A stretch of DNA of 64,000 nt from Boswellia sacra. Lineage: Eukaryota; Streptophyta; Magnoliopsida; Sapindales; Burseraceae. This document shows positions 48,300-59,565 of this stretch, one piece after another. The notes below the pieces were generated by a model. That model saw only the letters and a program-made list of their open reading frames with translations, was not told the DNA's origin and searched no databases. The stretch is taken from NCBI GenBank assembly GCA_013180625.2, contig SNVD02009053.1, positions 124,001 to 188,000 on the forward strand. The letters run 5' to 3'. The translations under genes and the position numbers were made by a program. Numbering within the stretch: the first letter of the stretch is position 1; the number at the start of each line of letters is the position of its first letter.

Positions 48300-48453
48300 G
48301 AAGTGTGGTCATAAAGTGAGCCCACGTGGCTCTCATAATTTTTCTTCCTTTTCCTTGTTGACGACACCAATATATACACGCAAAACTCAGCCAAGAACAG
48401 AGCATAAACCAAGCCTGGCCTTATTGATACAAAAACTTAGATCTGAGGTGTTA
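48300..48453 (+). promoter_or_regulatory. Possible host promoter/5' region, split by the gag-only element
   Basis: A TATA-like box (CAATATATACACGC near 48368) is followed by about 75 bp that, after removal of the insertion and one copy of GTAGA, would continue into 54012-54170. The arrangement suggests an insertion into a 5' UTR or first exon, but I could not identify the gene. Confidence 0.35.
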
Positions 48454-48458
48454 GTAGA

Positions 48459-50566
48459 TGTAACAACCCTAATTTTCCTAGGGCTATATGAGTCATCATG
48501 GAATTAGTCTAGGATAATAATTATGACTATAATAAGTTAAAAAAAAAGAAAAAAAAGAAAAGAGTATTATTTATATTTAAATTAGAAGTTTTATTCCTTT
48601 AGGATACCTTAACCCTATCTAGTATATAAGCAATATTATAATATTGCAAATAGGATTTTTAACGTAAAAATTTTAGGGGAGGCTTTGGAACTCAGAGATT
48701 TCAAGGTAAGATTATATTTCTTTTAGTTTGATTTAATAATCTTTATTAGAATTATTTTTGTTGTCTAGATTTGTGATAGGGTTTCTGCAGAGAATTTATG
48801 AATAGCTTAGGATTTTCGAATTTTTTTGGATACTTACAATTCGATTTTCAGCCTGGTTTTTTTATATGTTATTATAGACATGTATATGAATGTACAAAAT
48901 TTTATTTCACAAAAAAATATTAAGATTTCAATTTATTACGAATTTTTGAACTCTCTGTTGAAAATCTGGAAAATACTGTAATTTCTGGATGTTTCGAATT
49001 TTGGAATTTTTTTACATATTCTAGAGGAGTCAGAAATTCCTCAAATTTTATATGCTGCTTTTCCAAGATAATATATACGTTTCTGTAAATTTTCACTATT
49101 TTTAAACGTGTAGAATAATTTTTATGAAATTTTGAGTTCGAAACGTTTTAATCTGAAAATTCTGGACAGAATTGACTGGCAGAAAACGAAAATCATTTAA
49201 AAATAGTTTCTGAACGTAATTTGCTTTGAAAAATTTTCAGTTGAATACCTCATGTGTCTAGTTCGCCTCTGCAAAATTCTAGGTTAATCGGGTTAGGATA
49301 TAATTTTCTAAAATTTCTGGAATGAGCTCTGTTCTGGGTATCAGACTTAGGCAGAACGGTTTGTCTAGGAATTTTAAGGGAATTTTGTAGAACATTTGAG
49401 GTTTTGAGATCATGAATTTATCAAGATGTTTTTTGGTTATGTCTTAGGACAATCGTTGGACGAGTAGGAGCTAGGATATTTGTCTTTTCGGATCGATCAA
49501 GGTAAGTAACATCATACATGTACTATGATTAAAGTGTAATGTGTTCTTAATAAATATTCTGATTTGTTAGAAAATATTTTTGTGTGATATTATATGAATT
49601 ATTTTCTGTTTTAGAATGAAAATTGTGGAATTAGAGTTTTAGCAAAGCTTTTAAATTGATTCTCAAAAACCGTTTTTATGTTAAAAACCGTTATAGTGAA
49701 AGGAACTTTTGACGAATCTATTATTATCTATGAAAAGTTATTTGTATATGTATTTGAATATCGTGTTATTTGAAATGGTTCTTGAATGTTTTGACTCCTT
49801 GTCCATAGTATCTGAATACTGTTACGAATTCTGAACCCAGCTGTGGTATTAGTGTGCACACGACTTTTGGACCGGGTCACCGGGGATACAGGTGACATAC
49901 TTTTGGACCGGGTCACCGGGGATACAGGTGACATACTTTTGGACTGGGTCACCGGGGATACAGGTGACATACTTTTGGACCGGGTCACCGGGGATACAGG
50001 TGACATACTTTTGGGCCGGGTCACCGGGATTACAGGTGACATATTTCTGGGCCGGGTCACCGGGATTACGGGTGACACTATGTGACATGAGTCGATAAAT
50101 GTCTTTTTGATCTCTAATGATTGTGAATGACTTCTTTGATCGTAAATGTTACAAATGCTTATGACTCCGTTTTACTAAGATATGATTTTTGGAATTGAAG
50201 TATTGAACTCTGAATTTGATGATGTTTTTATAATTGTTTTAAGATACTAATGGTTGTGTATGATTTTACTTACCGAGTTGACGGCTCACCCCTCGTCTCT
50301 AACATTTTTGCAGAGTAGTCTCGAAAGTTAGTGGTTGGACTTGCTGGTTGATGTCGAGACTTAAGTTCAGTTTTTTTTTATTATTTCAATTGTGTTTGGA
50401 ACTTTAGATTATAAGACTTTGTTTTGATTAGAGAGACGTTAAATGTATTGTTCGATTCATTTTTTTTTTCTAATAAGAGGGATTATTGAAGTATTGTTTG
50501 GACATTTATTATTAGTGATTTCCTATTATTTTAGCAATATATGTGTTCCGATTTTGGGGTGTTACA
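48459..50566 (+). repeat. 5' LTR of the gag-only element
   Basis: TGTAACAACCC ... GGGGTGTTACA, 2108 bp. The hairpin minisatellite at about 49864-50083 has six units. Confidence 0.95.
49864..50083 (+). repeat. Six-unit hairpin minisatellite in the 5' LTR
   Basis: 35-36 bp units GGACCGGGTCACCGGGGATA plus CAGGTGACATACTTTT. Each unit has GTCACC and GGTGAC as inverted arms. The small open frames in both directions are repeat artefacts. Confidence 0.9.
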
Positions 50567-50570
50567 GTTA

Positions 50571-50582
50571 TGGTATCAGAGC
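50571..50582 (+). promoter_or_regulatory. Primer binding site, tRNA-Met type
   Basis: TGGTATCAGAGC, four bases after the 5' LTR end. Standard initiator-Met primer site. Confidence 0.95.
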
Positions 50583-50724
50583 ATAGGTATATGATTCTGT
50601 AGACTATAAAATGTCAATAGAAAGTAGTGACTTAGATCGAAGTTGATAAGTTTTCTTTTGATCTTAGAAATATAGAACATTCATGTGATTTCTTATTAAA
50701 ATTTTTATGTTATGCTAGTTTAAG

Positions 50725-51807
50725 ATGCCACCACGTAGACAGACTACTGAGGCTTCTAGCTCAAGGGGTAACAATAATCGAACTAGAGGTGGCAATAATC
50801 AGGCTAATGACAACCCTACTATTCAAGAAATGGCTCAGGATAATCCTCCATGGATGCGCGCATTTACTAGATTCATGGAGCAGCAGAATAGGCTTATGGA
50901 GCAAATGGCAAATCATAATACTGGGCATGGTGGTAATAGAGAAGGAAACAATGCTGCAGCGGGTGAAGTCGTGGTAACGTTGGAGCAATTCAGGAAACTA
51001 GGTCCACCTACTTTTCGGGGTACTATAGATCCTTTGGTTGCTGAGGCTTGGCTAAAGCAAATAGAGAAGATTTTCACGGCTTTAGGTTGTACGAGCAATT
51101 TGAGGGTTACGTTTGCATCTTTTGTCTTGGAGGGTGAGGCTAACCATTGGTGGGAAGCCACTTCACGATTGATGATTAATCGTATGGGAGAAGGTGCACA
51201 AATTACTTGGAAGATGTTTGTAGACTCCTTTAACGAGAAATATTTTCCTGATCGAGTTCGTCATAGGATGGAGGCAGAATTCAATCGTTTGACTCAAGGA
51301 AATAGATCAGTGGCTGAATATGAGGAAAAATTCAACTCTTTATCTCGATTTGTGACCATACCAAGTGATGCGGCTAAAGCAAGATTGTTCTTTGAGGGCC
51401 TACGTCCAGTCCTTCAGTCTCAACTGGCAATCTTGAAATTGGACACATATGCAGAGATGGTAGACCGAGCTATGATTGCTGAGAGGTATTTGGTGGAACC
51501 TCAGAATGAGATAGACGATCAGAACCGACAAAATTCCAAGGGTGATGGTAACATCTGGTTAGGCCAGGGGGATACTAATAATTATCCTTCCCAAAGAAAG
51601 GATGGAGATGGATCTTCTCATAACAATACAACCCCTTGTGATCGTTGCGGCAATACACACCATGGGAATTGCTATTGGAACACTGGAGCTTGCTTTGGTT
51701 GCGGTCAGATAGGACACAGGATTAAGGATTGCCCAAGGAGGAGAGACTTTAACACTAGTAATCAGGCAGACAATAGTCAAGCAAAGAAGCCAAGGACTCA
51801 AGACTAA
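50725..51807 (+). CDS. Gag protein of the gag-only gypsy element
   Basis: An intact 360-residue frame beginning MPPRRQTTEASSSRG. A retrotransposon gag domain spans about residues 85-255 (PPTFRGTIDPLVAEAWLKQI, LEGEANHWWEATSRL, FVDSFNEKYFPDRVRHRMEA, YEEKFNSLSRFV). Two zinc-binding motifs follow: CDRCGNTHHGNC and the CCHC knuckle CFGCGQIGHRIKDC, near residues 305-337. The protein ends at KKPRTQD. It would form particles and bind RNA. With no pol in the element, mobility would need enzymes from a relative. The intact frame plus near-identical LTRs suggests recent activity. Confidence 0.93.
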   Translation: MPPRRQTTEASSSRGNNNRTRGGNNQANDNPTIQEMAQDNPPWMRAFTRFMEQQNRLMEQMANHNTGHGGNREGNNAAAGEVVVTLEQFRKLGPPTFRGTIDPLVAEAWLKQIEKIFTALGCTSNLRVTFASFVLEGEANHWWEATSRLMINRMGEGAQITWKMFVDSFNEKYFPDRVRHRMEAEFNRLTQGNRSVAEYEEKFNSLSRFVTIPSDAAKARLFFEGLRPVLQSQLAILKLDTYAEMVDRAMIAERYLVEPQNEIDDQNRQNSKGDGNIWLGQGDTNNYPSQRKDGDGSSHNNTTPCDRCGNTHHGNCYWNTGACFGCGQIGHRIKDCPRRRDFNTSNQADNSQAKKPRTQD

Positions 51808-51848
51808 GGAAGTTGAGGTATGCATCAAATTTCGAGGACGAAATTTTG

Positions 51849-51863
51849 TTAAGGGGGAGAGAA
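51849..51863 (+). promoter_or_regulatory. Polypurine tract
   Basis: TTAAGGGGGAGAGAA directly before the 3' LTR; plus-strand primer site. Confidence 0.9.
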
Positions 51864-54006
51864 TGTAACAACCCTAATTTTCCTAGGGCTATATGAGTCA
51901 TCATGGAATTAGTCTAGGATAATAATTATGACTATAATAAGTTAAAAAAAAAAAGAAAAAGAAAAGAGTATTATTTATATTTAAATTAGAAGTTTTATTC
52001 CTTTAGGATACCTTAACCCTATCTAGTATATAAGCAATATTATAATATTGCAAATAGGGTTTTTAACGTAAAAATTTTAGGGGAGGCTTTGGAACTCAGA
52101 GATTTCAAGGTAAGATTATATTTCTTTTAGTTTGATTTAATAATCTTTATTAGAATTATTTTTGTTGTCTAGATTTGTGATAGGGTTTCTGCAGAGAATT
52201 TATGAATAGCTTAGGATTTTCGAATTTTTTTGGATACTTACAATTCGATTTTCAGCCTGGTTTTTTTATATGTTATTATAGACATGTATATGAATGTACA
52301 AAATTTTATTTCACAAAAAAATATTAAGATTTCAATTTATTACGAATTTTTGAACTCTCTGTTGAAAATCTGGAAAATACTGTAATTTCTGGATGTTTCG
52401 AATTTTGGAATTTTTTTACATATTCTAGAGGAGTCAGAAATTCCTCAAATTTTATATGCTGCTTTTCCAAGATAATATATACGTTTCTGTAAATTTTCAC
52501 TATTTTTAAACGTGTAGAATAATTTTTATGAAATTTTGATTTCGAAACGCTTTAATCTGAAAATTCTGGACAGAATTGACTGGTAGAAAATGAAAATCAT
52601 TTAAAAATAGTTTCTGAACGTAATTTGCTTTGAAAACTTTTCAGTTGAATATCTCATATGTCTAGTTCGCCTCTGCAAAATTCTAGGTTAATCGGGTTTG
52701 GATACAATTTTCTAAAATATTTGGAATGAGCTCTGTTCTGGGTATCAGACTTAGGCAGAACGGTTTGTCTAGGAATTTTAAGGGAATTTTGTAGAATATT
52801 TGAGGCTTTGAGATCATGAATTTATAAAGATGTTTTTTGGTTATGTCTTAGGACAATCGTTGGACGAGTAGGAGCTAGGATATTTGTCTTTTCGGATCGA
52901 CCAAGGTAAGTAACATCATACATGTACTATGATTAAAGTGTAATGTGTTCTTAATAAATATTCTGATTTGTTAGAAAATATTTTTGTGTGATATTATATG
53001 AATTATTTTCTGTTTTAGAATGAAAATTGTGGAATTAGAGTTTTAGCAAAGCTTTTAAATTGATTCTCAAAAACCGTTTTTATGTTAAAAACCGTTATAG
53101 TGAAAGGAACTTTTGACGAATCTATTATTATCTATGAAAAGTTATTTGTATATGTATTTTGAATATCGTGTTATTTGAAATGGTTCTTGAATGTTTTGAC
53201 TCCTTGTCCATAGTATCTGAATACTGTTACGAATTCTGAACCCAGCTGTGGTATTAGTGTGCACACGACTTTTGGACCGGGTCACCGGGGATACAGGTGA
53301 CATACTTTTGGACCGGGTCACCGGGGATACAGGTGACATACTTTTGGACCGGGTCACCGGGGATACAGGTGACATATTTTTGGACCGGGTCACCGGGATA
53401 CAGGTGACATACTTTTGGACCGGGTCACCGGGGATACAGGTGACATACTTTTGGGCCGGGTCACCGGGATTACAGGTGACATATTTCTGGGCCGGGTCAC
53501 CGGGATTACGGGTGACACTATGTGACATGAGTCGATAAATGTCTTTTTGATCTCTAATGATTGTGAATGACTTCTTTGATCGTAAATTTTACAAATGCTT
53601 ATGACTCCGTTTTACTAAGATATGATTTTTGGAATTGAAGTATTGAACTCTGAATTTGATGATGTTTTTATAATTGTTTTAAGATACTAATGGTTGTGTA
53701 TGATTTTACTTACCGAGTTGACGGCTCACCCCTCGTCTCTAACATTTTTGCAGAGTAGTCTCGAAAGTTAGTGGTTGGACTTGCTGGTTGATGTCGAGAC
53801 TTAAGTTCAGTTTTTTTTTATTATTTCAATTGTGTTTGGAACTTTAGATTATAAGACTTTGTTTTGATTAGAGAGACGTTAAATGTATTGTTCGATTCAT
53901 TTTTTTTTTCTAATAAGAGGGATTATTGAAGTATTGTTTGGACATTTATTATTAGTGATTTCCTATTATTTTAGCAATATATGTGTTCCGATTTTGGGGT
54001 GTTACA
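51864..54006 (+). repeat. 3' LTR of the gag-only element
   Basis: 2143 bp, 35 bp longer than the 5' LTR because the minisatellite at about 53271-53519 has seven units instead of six. Other differences are few and many lie between about 52540 and 52890. Confidence 0.95.
53271..53519 (+). repeat. Seven-unit hairpin minisatellite in the 3' LTR
   Basis: Same unit as in the 5' LTR with one extra copy. The fourth unit lacks one G in GGGGATACA. Confidence 0.9.
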
Positions 54007-54011
54007 GTAGA

Positions 54012-54430
54012 AGCCAGGTACAACTGACTTCAGCTTCAACTTTCAAAATTCAATTTCAAATTTCACTACGAAGTTCTCAATTCAACTTAAGGCTTATTGG
54101 CACCAAAAGGTCGCATTCAAGATGTTCATTTGTTATCTCTAAAGAAGAGATACGATGCAAGTGATAATAAATTTTGAAGGCAAAATATTAACTCTAAGCT
54201 AAGTTTTCAGTCATTCCTCCATTCCGTGAAGTAACAGAACCGTGTCTCTAGGAGACTATCAAGCCGAAAATATACTTCACTTTTTAGGAACTCAGCGACC
54301 AAATTTGAAAGTTCTCTTATATCAAATTCCAATTGTGTATCACGTACGTACAGAAGATGGTATACGTACAGAAGATGGTATAAGCAAATGTACCATTAAA
54401 ATATGGTGATAAGAAAGCAGACATACCGGA
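54012..54430 (+). other. Possible continuation of the split host sequence
   Basis: Reads open for about 50 codons (LTSASTFKIQFQISLRSSQF) with a Ser/Arg-rich character, up to a stop near 54164. No family recognised. A 19-base word (GTACGTACAGAAGATGGTA) is nearly repeated at 54343 and 54362. Confidence 0.3.
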
Positions 54431-54432
54431 CA

Positions 54433-54560
54433 CTACAAAAAAAGTATTTTTTAAGACCCTCTTTTGCGCCCGCTGTCATATGCGGTCGTAGATGACTTTA
54501 ACCCTGCGACACCCCTCTCTCATGTACGACTGCAAGGAAGCCGACACATAAGAGCAAGTA
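54433..54560 (+). mobile_element. CACTA-type terminus
   Basis: CACTACAAAAAAAGTATTTT followed by TTTTGCGCCCGCTGTCATATG, a layout common at CACTA ends. The far end was not found, so the extent is open. Confidence 0.45.
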
Positions 54561-55459
54561 CATAATCTTGTTTTATAATATTTTATCTGTTTTGGTTTTT
54601 CCTCATTTTAACCTAGCCACCGTTTTTCCCTCTTCCTCTGCCGGCATCCCCATCGAAGCACCACTTCCTCTTCCTTCGCGATCTAGATCTTGCACCTTCA
54701 TTCGCGATCAAGTCGAAATTGTTGCTCGCTTGGCTTCCACGATCGGTTTTTTTTAATAATTATTTCATTTTTTTAATAATTATTAGTTTTTTTTTTTAAA
54801 TAACAGTGAGCAAAAGTGTGTGTGGGGAAACGATTTGTTTGGTTGCTGAGAAAATAAGACTAAAAATGGGATCCGTTGGAACTCACTGTTATTGAGCTCA
54901 GTTGGTGTTGCATGCTGAGTAAAATGTGATTTAGAGCTAAATTCAAGTCTGTTATTAGAAATTTTTATGAATTAATTTTAGTTTTTTTTTTTTTTTTTTT
55001 TGGTGATTTGGGCATTTGATTTGGTGACTTTACATGTGGAAGCATTAAGAGATACCATTGCAATTCAACTTCTCTGAAAGGTATTATGTTCACAAGCTTC
55101 AAGAATTGCATTACACCAAATAGCAGCTATCGCATCTTGCTAATTCCATTGAGGTTTTGCTTCAATACTTGCAGTGTCAGTTCCTTTGTTCTTTCTTTGT
55201 TCAAGATTTGAATTATTATGTCATAGAAATTTAGACAATTGTAAGTTCGATATTAATTAAGATCTGTCTTTCATATGCATGGATTAAGCCATTCATGTTT
55301 GGTTGATTGCGTTAATTTGCTTCCAATTTTGGAACTCAAGTATTGGTTTGTTTGAATCTATCGATTTGAAGCTGCTAAATTGGGATTTAATTTCATTTTC
55401 ATTGGAAATTTGATGAAGAAGATTATTGTATCAATATTTTCAGTGAGTATGCTCGGAGC
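54561..55459. other. No gene supported
   Basis: Includes a short pyrimidine-rich stretch near 54620-54700 and poly(T) runs at about 54775-54800 and 54982-55000. No coding region is recognised. Confidence 0.4.
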
Positions 55460-55749
55460 ATAGGCGGACCTATACGTGGACCAAGAGGGGTCCAAGCCCC
55501 CACTGAAAATTTAAATTTTTATCAACCCCTTAAGTTTCAACTGTGACAAATATGCCTTTATATAAAAATTACTTTATATTAACAAATATATTTTCATATA
55601 AAAATTACATGATTTTAACAATTATACCTTATGCCAGTGGGTTCATCTTTAACTTTAGGTATTGTTTCTAATAAACTTTCTTAGAATTACATAGTTAAAT
55701 GGGTTCATTCATGTGCTTCCATTTTTGTTATTGCATGATTGAAATATTA

Positions 55750-55803
<54 letters not shown>

Positions 55804-56290
55804 CATTTAGAATATGAATAATCATAATGGATTTAAAAGATTATTTGTAATATATATATATTACATAAATCTAAATTTTTATGAATATTATTTGAATTCA
55901 ATTCATCATTAATATATTAATTTACATAGAATCTTAAATTTAAATAATCAAATAGATAAAAAAAAACTCCCTAGTTTTAGAATATTAAAATCCAAATATT
56001 AAATATAAATGTTAAAATAATATTATTCAAATCATATTAATTTAATTATAATTGAAAGACTTTAAAACATATATATATGTGAAAAAACTTTTTCAAACTC
56101 TATTATATTACTTTAGTCTTACACACGCACACATATATATTCAAAAATAAAAAAATTATCCAAGTTTTTATTTATATGAAAATTATTTTAAATATAATTA
56201 AATATTAATTATTTTATTTAGTTACATGTTTATTTTATTTTTAAATTACACGGTGCCCCCTCTCAATAAAATTTTTGGGTCCGCCGCTAG
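55460..56290. mobile_element. hAT-like non-autonomous element, copy B
   Basis: Same family as 33693-34825: starts CATAGGCGGACCTAT, then AAGCCCCCACTGAAAA, and ends GGGTCCGCCGCTAG. Outer bases AGGCGGACC and GGGTCCGCC are inverted copies. It lacks the nested MITE of copy A. It contains an (AT)n run at about 55752-55797. No target duplication was clear. Confidence 0.65.
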
Positions 56291-57780
56291 CTAGCACCAA
56301 TTTGTTCTAAATTAAAACTCATCAATTCTGTTTTCCTACTTATATGAAGAGGGCAAAAGTATAATCAGAATATGGATAAAAATGAATCCAAAGAGATAAA
56401 AAGGAAGCCATTCTCATCGAAAGAGATAAAAAGGAAGGGATGGACACAAGAACATAGAGCGTTGGTGTGCTAATAAATAGAGAGCTATAATTACTTAGCA
56501 TTAAAGCCTAACATGTAGTTGGGTTTGTAAAACTATCCAAAAGCATGCAGTCAGTCAATTATTTTATTGATCTATCTCTGTAAAATACATCTAGGCCTAT
56601 CTGTGCCTTTGCATGCCCACGTACCATTACCACTAACCCACTTGTTGCAAATTGTGGATTTTCTTAATTCCGTATGCAATTTTCTTTGTGGCTTTCATTG
56701 TGAATTATTTTATGTTGTCCGTCTCAAATTATCTGTGCACTATTTTAGAAAAATATAATTATAATAATTGGGACAAATGATGATTATATAATCTCAAATT
56801 ATAATTATTAAAAAATAATAATTTACACAAATGATGATATTATTAGGACTCTTAGTTCCAATAGTTGAGATTGGTTGATTGAGAAAGCTACATCAACTGA
56901 GGTTAAGAAATTTGCATAATTGGTAATATTTTACTTCCAAGCATGATATTTGTAATTAGTCCAGAAAAGTTTAGAGTTTGGATTAGACCTTATTGCATGG
57001 GTTATTAGATCCTGGGGTTTTGATTCCATTATGTAATTTGTTGTCTTTAGGTAGATTTGAATTGCTTCTAGATTGATTAAAAAATACAAAGATCAACCAA
57101 TTCCAATGATGATATATATAAGACTGCAAAAAAAATCTGCTAAAGTTATGAACTTCAATTAGATTTTGTTAGAAGAATGATATATAGCCACAAAGTGCAA
57201 GTTTTGTACAGCCCACAAGCAGTACAAGTAGTTTTTTGTCCAGATTTATGCCATCAAGACTTTTTCTGCATACAAGGTCCATATTTCTTTCCATTCAGAG
57301 ACTTTCTTTGTTTCTGAAACTCTACCCAGATACTTGTTCAATTAGTCTGAACAAATAGGCCCACTTTTGACTGATAGCCTGAGTGAGTCTTGTCTGATTG
57401 TGGCTCTAGGAGAAAAAAAAAATAAAGAAATTCAATCATCCATTTATGAACATAGATAAAAATAAGAACTTACATTTGAAGATAGATTAACTTTTAGCCA
57501 TGCCTACACTGATGAAGGTGAAAGTATGAAACAGTATTACGATTAGCTTTAGGAATATTATTTTAGTTTAATAAGCTGACAAGTGTTTCACTGGTAAGTC
57601 ATTTTAATATGCATGTTTATATGATGAGTCGGACTACAGTCCAGTAGAAGTATACATACAGCAGCATTATGGGCCGTTAGATCGCAGAGTTAAGTTAAAT
57701 GCGTAATCCAACGGCTCTGGTTGACAAAGGTATCTAAAGCCACTTTTACTGGCAACCAAATGTTCCGGTAGAGTAAAAAG
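56291..57780. other. No gene supported
   Basis: A/T-rich sequence. No recognisable protein, RNA gene or repeat boundary. Confidence 0.4.
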
Positions 57781-57852
57781 TGCATTTCTGATTTTGAACT
57801 TGTTCCTTCATTAGTTATAAACTTTGATCTTCGAGAGCACGCCCTTGCAGCA

Positions 57853-58266
57853 GTGGGTTTTCAGGCGACGGGTTTTGAGGCAGTGGGTTATCCTAGTATC
57901 GTCCCATGTGCTAGCAGTGGGTTTTCAGGCGACGGGTTTTGAGGTAGTGGGTTATGCAGGCTTTGGGTTTGTAAGGTGCTAATCGTATTCTCCAATGGGG
58001 CATTAGACGGAAGCTGGGAATGGGTTTGAGGTTGTGGCAACAGATCACTTACGACCCCATAGTTTTAAGCAGGTAAGGGGCAAGAGCTTTGTTGATAGGC
58101 GACGGGTTTTGAGGCAGTGGGTTTTGTAGGTTCTGGGTTTGTAATGTGCTAATCGTATTCTCCAATGGGGCATTAGACGCAAGCTTGGCATGGGTTTGAG
58201 GCTGTGGCAACAGATCAATTGCAAACCCATGGTTTTAAGCAGGTAAGGGGCAAGAGCTTTGTTGAC
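57853..58266 (+). repeat. 170-bp tandem duplication with a third partial copy
   Basis: AGGCGACGGGTTTTGAGG occurs at 57863, 57927 and 58097. The last two begin 170-bp units that share ATTCTCCAATGGGGCATTAG and TTTTAAGCAGGTAAGGGGC. The first is a short partial copy of about 64 bp. Confidence 0.85.
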
Positions 58267-58439
58267 AGCGAGACAAATTCTGTGGAATTTCTTAATTTTT
58301 TGCTTCGGTGAGTTATTATTGTATGAATATGAAATTGGATTTTTATTATTTGTTCACTCTTTATTTGGTAGTAGACATTTTAGTTATCTATGATAGCACA
58401 ATTGTATAGTTTACTGACTTGTTCTGGTATGGGATAATG

Positions 58440-59565
58440 CGGGATTTTTTCAATTTCCTACTAGATTCGGGTGTGGACCCAGTATCGATATTGTTTGCTA
58501 AGTTAACACAAGCAATTGCAATGAAAAGGTACTAAAGATACCTTAAATACTTGAAATCTGCTACTCTCGGAGGTGATGGTGATCTCGATAGCTTGATGAA
58601 CATTGCAATTTAAAAGAGAAGCTTTAGATTTCCCCAAGAATGTGGCGTAAGTCTTCCTCTTCGATTCAAAATAAGTAGATATGTTATATTTAATTTGTTA
58701 TTGAAGTATAATTACTATTTTTTCAGATGGGGAGGATAGTCAGATAATGTATTCTCTGTGCTTGAAGGAGATTTTATGAGACCAAGAATAACTGAGGTAA
58801 ACCACAACTTATATTACTTGATGTTTTGGGCATGTTAGAATATTACAAGGTATGCTTCAATCTTCATTGTGAAGATTCAATCAATATTAAAATAATTAAA
58901 TATTTTAGTATTTATTTGGAATTGAAAAAGACGGAGAACCGCACCTTTAATTTTCTGATTAATTATGTGCTAGGTCAATAATTTGGGCATGTCTTTTTGT
59001 TTGTTGTACTTGTCTTGAGTCGTAGGCCACCTTTAAAGTTGGTGATAGCGCTCAAGTAGGAGTCATAGTGGTTTGTTAACTATCTTTCATTAAAGTAGTG
59101 ATGACGATTTATTCCTTGTAGCCAAACATGTACAAGTTGATTTTAATCTTCACACTGCTATATTATCTTCTTATCATTGATTTCTCTTATAGGTTGATGA
59201 GCTGCTTTCAAAAGGAGTGCAAGTTGTCATATACAAGGGCAATTAAAAGACATTTCCCTAGTCCTTTTCAACAATTCCACACGATATATTCTTTTACTGT
59301 AAACCTTAGAAAATGGGTTGGGTTTTATGTGGAACATCCGCTTCATCATGTGGCATTTGATGGACTTGTTGGGATACAATTATTAAAATATACATTTTTT
59401 TAATTGACGTGAAACTAAATAAAAATAATGAGGCATTATGTTTAAATTCCAACTAAATTGTAGCCATTTGTGTTAACTTGAATGTATGAAATGGTTTGGT
59501 TTGTTTGATTGTTTTGGCTTCATGTTGTTTGTGCAGCAGATGGAACTGAAGCATGGGTTGAGAAT
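58440..59565 (+). pseudogene. Serine carboxypeptidase-like (SCPL51-like) pseudogene fragment
   Basis: Four exon-like blocks match the C-terminal half of plant SCPL51-type proteins, which are secreted S10-family hydrolases or acyltransferases. Block 1 (58445-58632): FFNFLLDSGVDPVS, LKSATLGGDGDLDSLMNIAI with two stops. Block 2 (58727-58796): SDNVFSVLEGDFMRPRITE after a stop, between a TTTTCAG acceptor and a GTAAAC donor. Block 3 (59193-59243): VDELLSKGVQVVIYKGN after TTATAG. Block 4 (from 59537): DGTEAWVEN after TGTGCAG. The catalytic Asp/His regions and everything N-terminal are absent or not recognisable. Stops show it is dead. Confidence 0.8.

Larger units (their letters stand above)
48459..54006 (+). 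mobile_element. Gag-only Ty3/gypsy element (TR-GAG type), young
   Basis: LTRs of 2108 bp (48459-50566) and 2143 bp (51864-54006) frame a 1.3-kb internal region with a primer site, one intact gag and a purine tract. The 5-bp repeat GTAGA at 48454-48458 and 54007-54011 is the target duplication. No protease, reverse transcriptase or integrase is present. The TTCGAGGACGAAATTT text just before the purine tract is what follows the chromodomain in Del/Tekay elements, so a pol deletion joined gag to the 3' end. The LTRs are about 99% identical by eye. Such terminal-repeat gag-only elements are a described non-autonomous class in plants. Confidence 0.95.

Noticed and set aside
49864..50083. CRISPR-like array (regular repeats)
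   Set aside because: Units are directly adjacent tandem repeats without unique spacers, located in plant LTRs.
59128..59403. 91-codon plus-strand open frame
   Set aside because: It is out of frame with the SCPL exon block at 59193-59243, and its hydrophobic start is chance translation of intron sequence.
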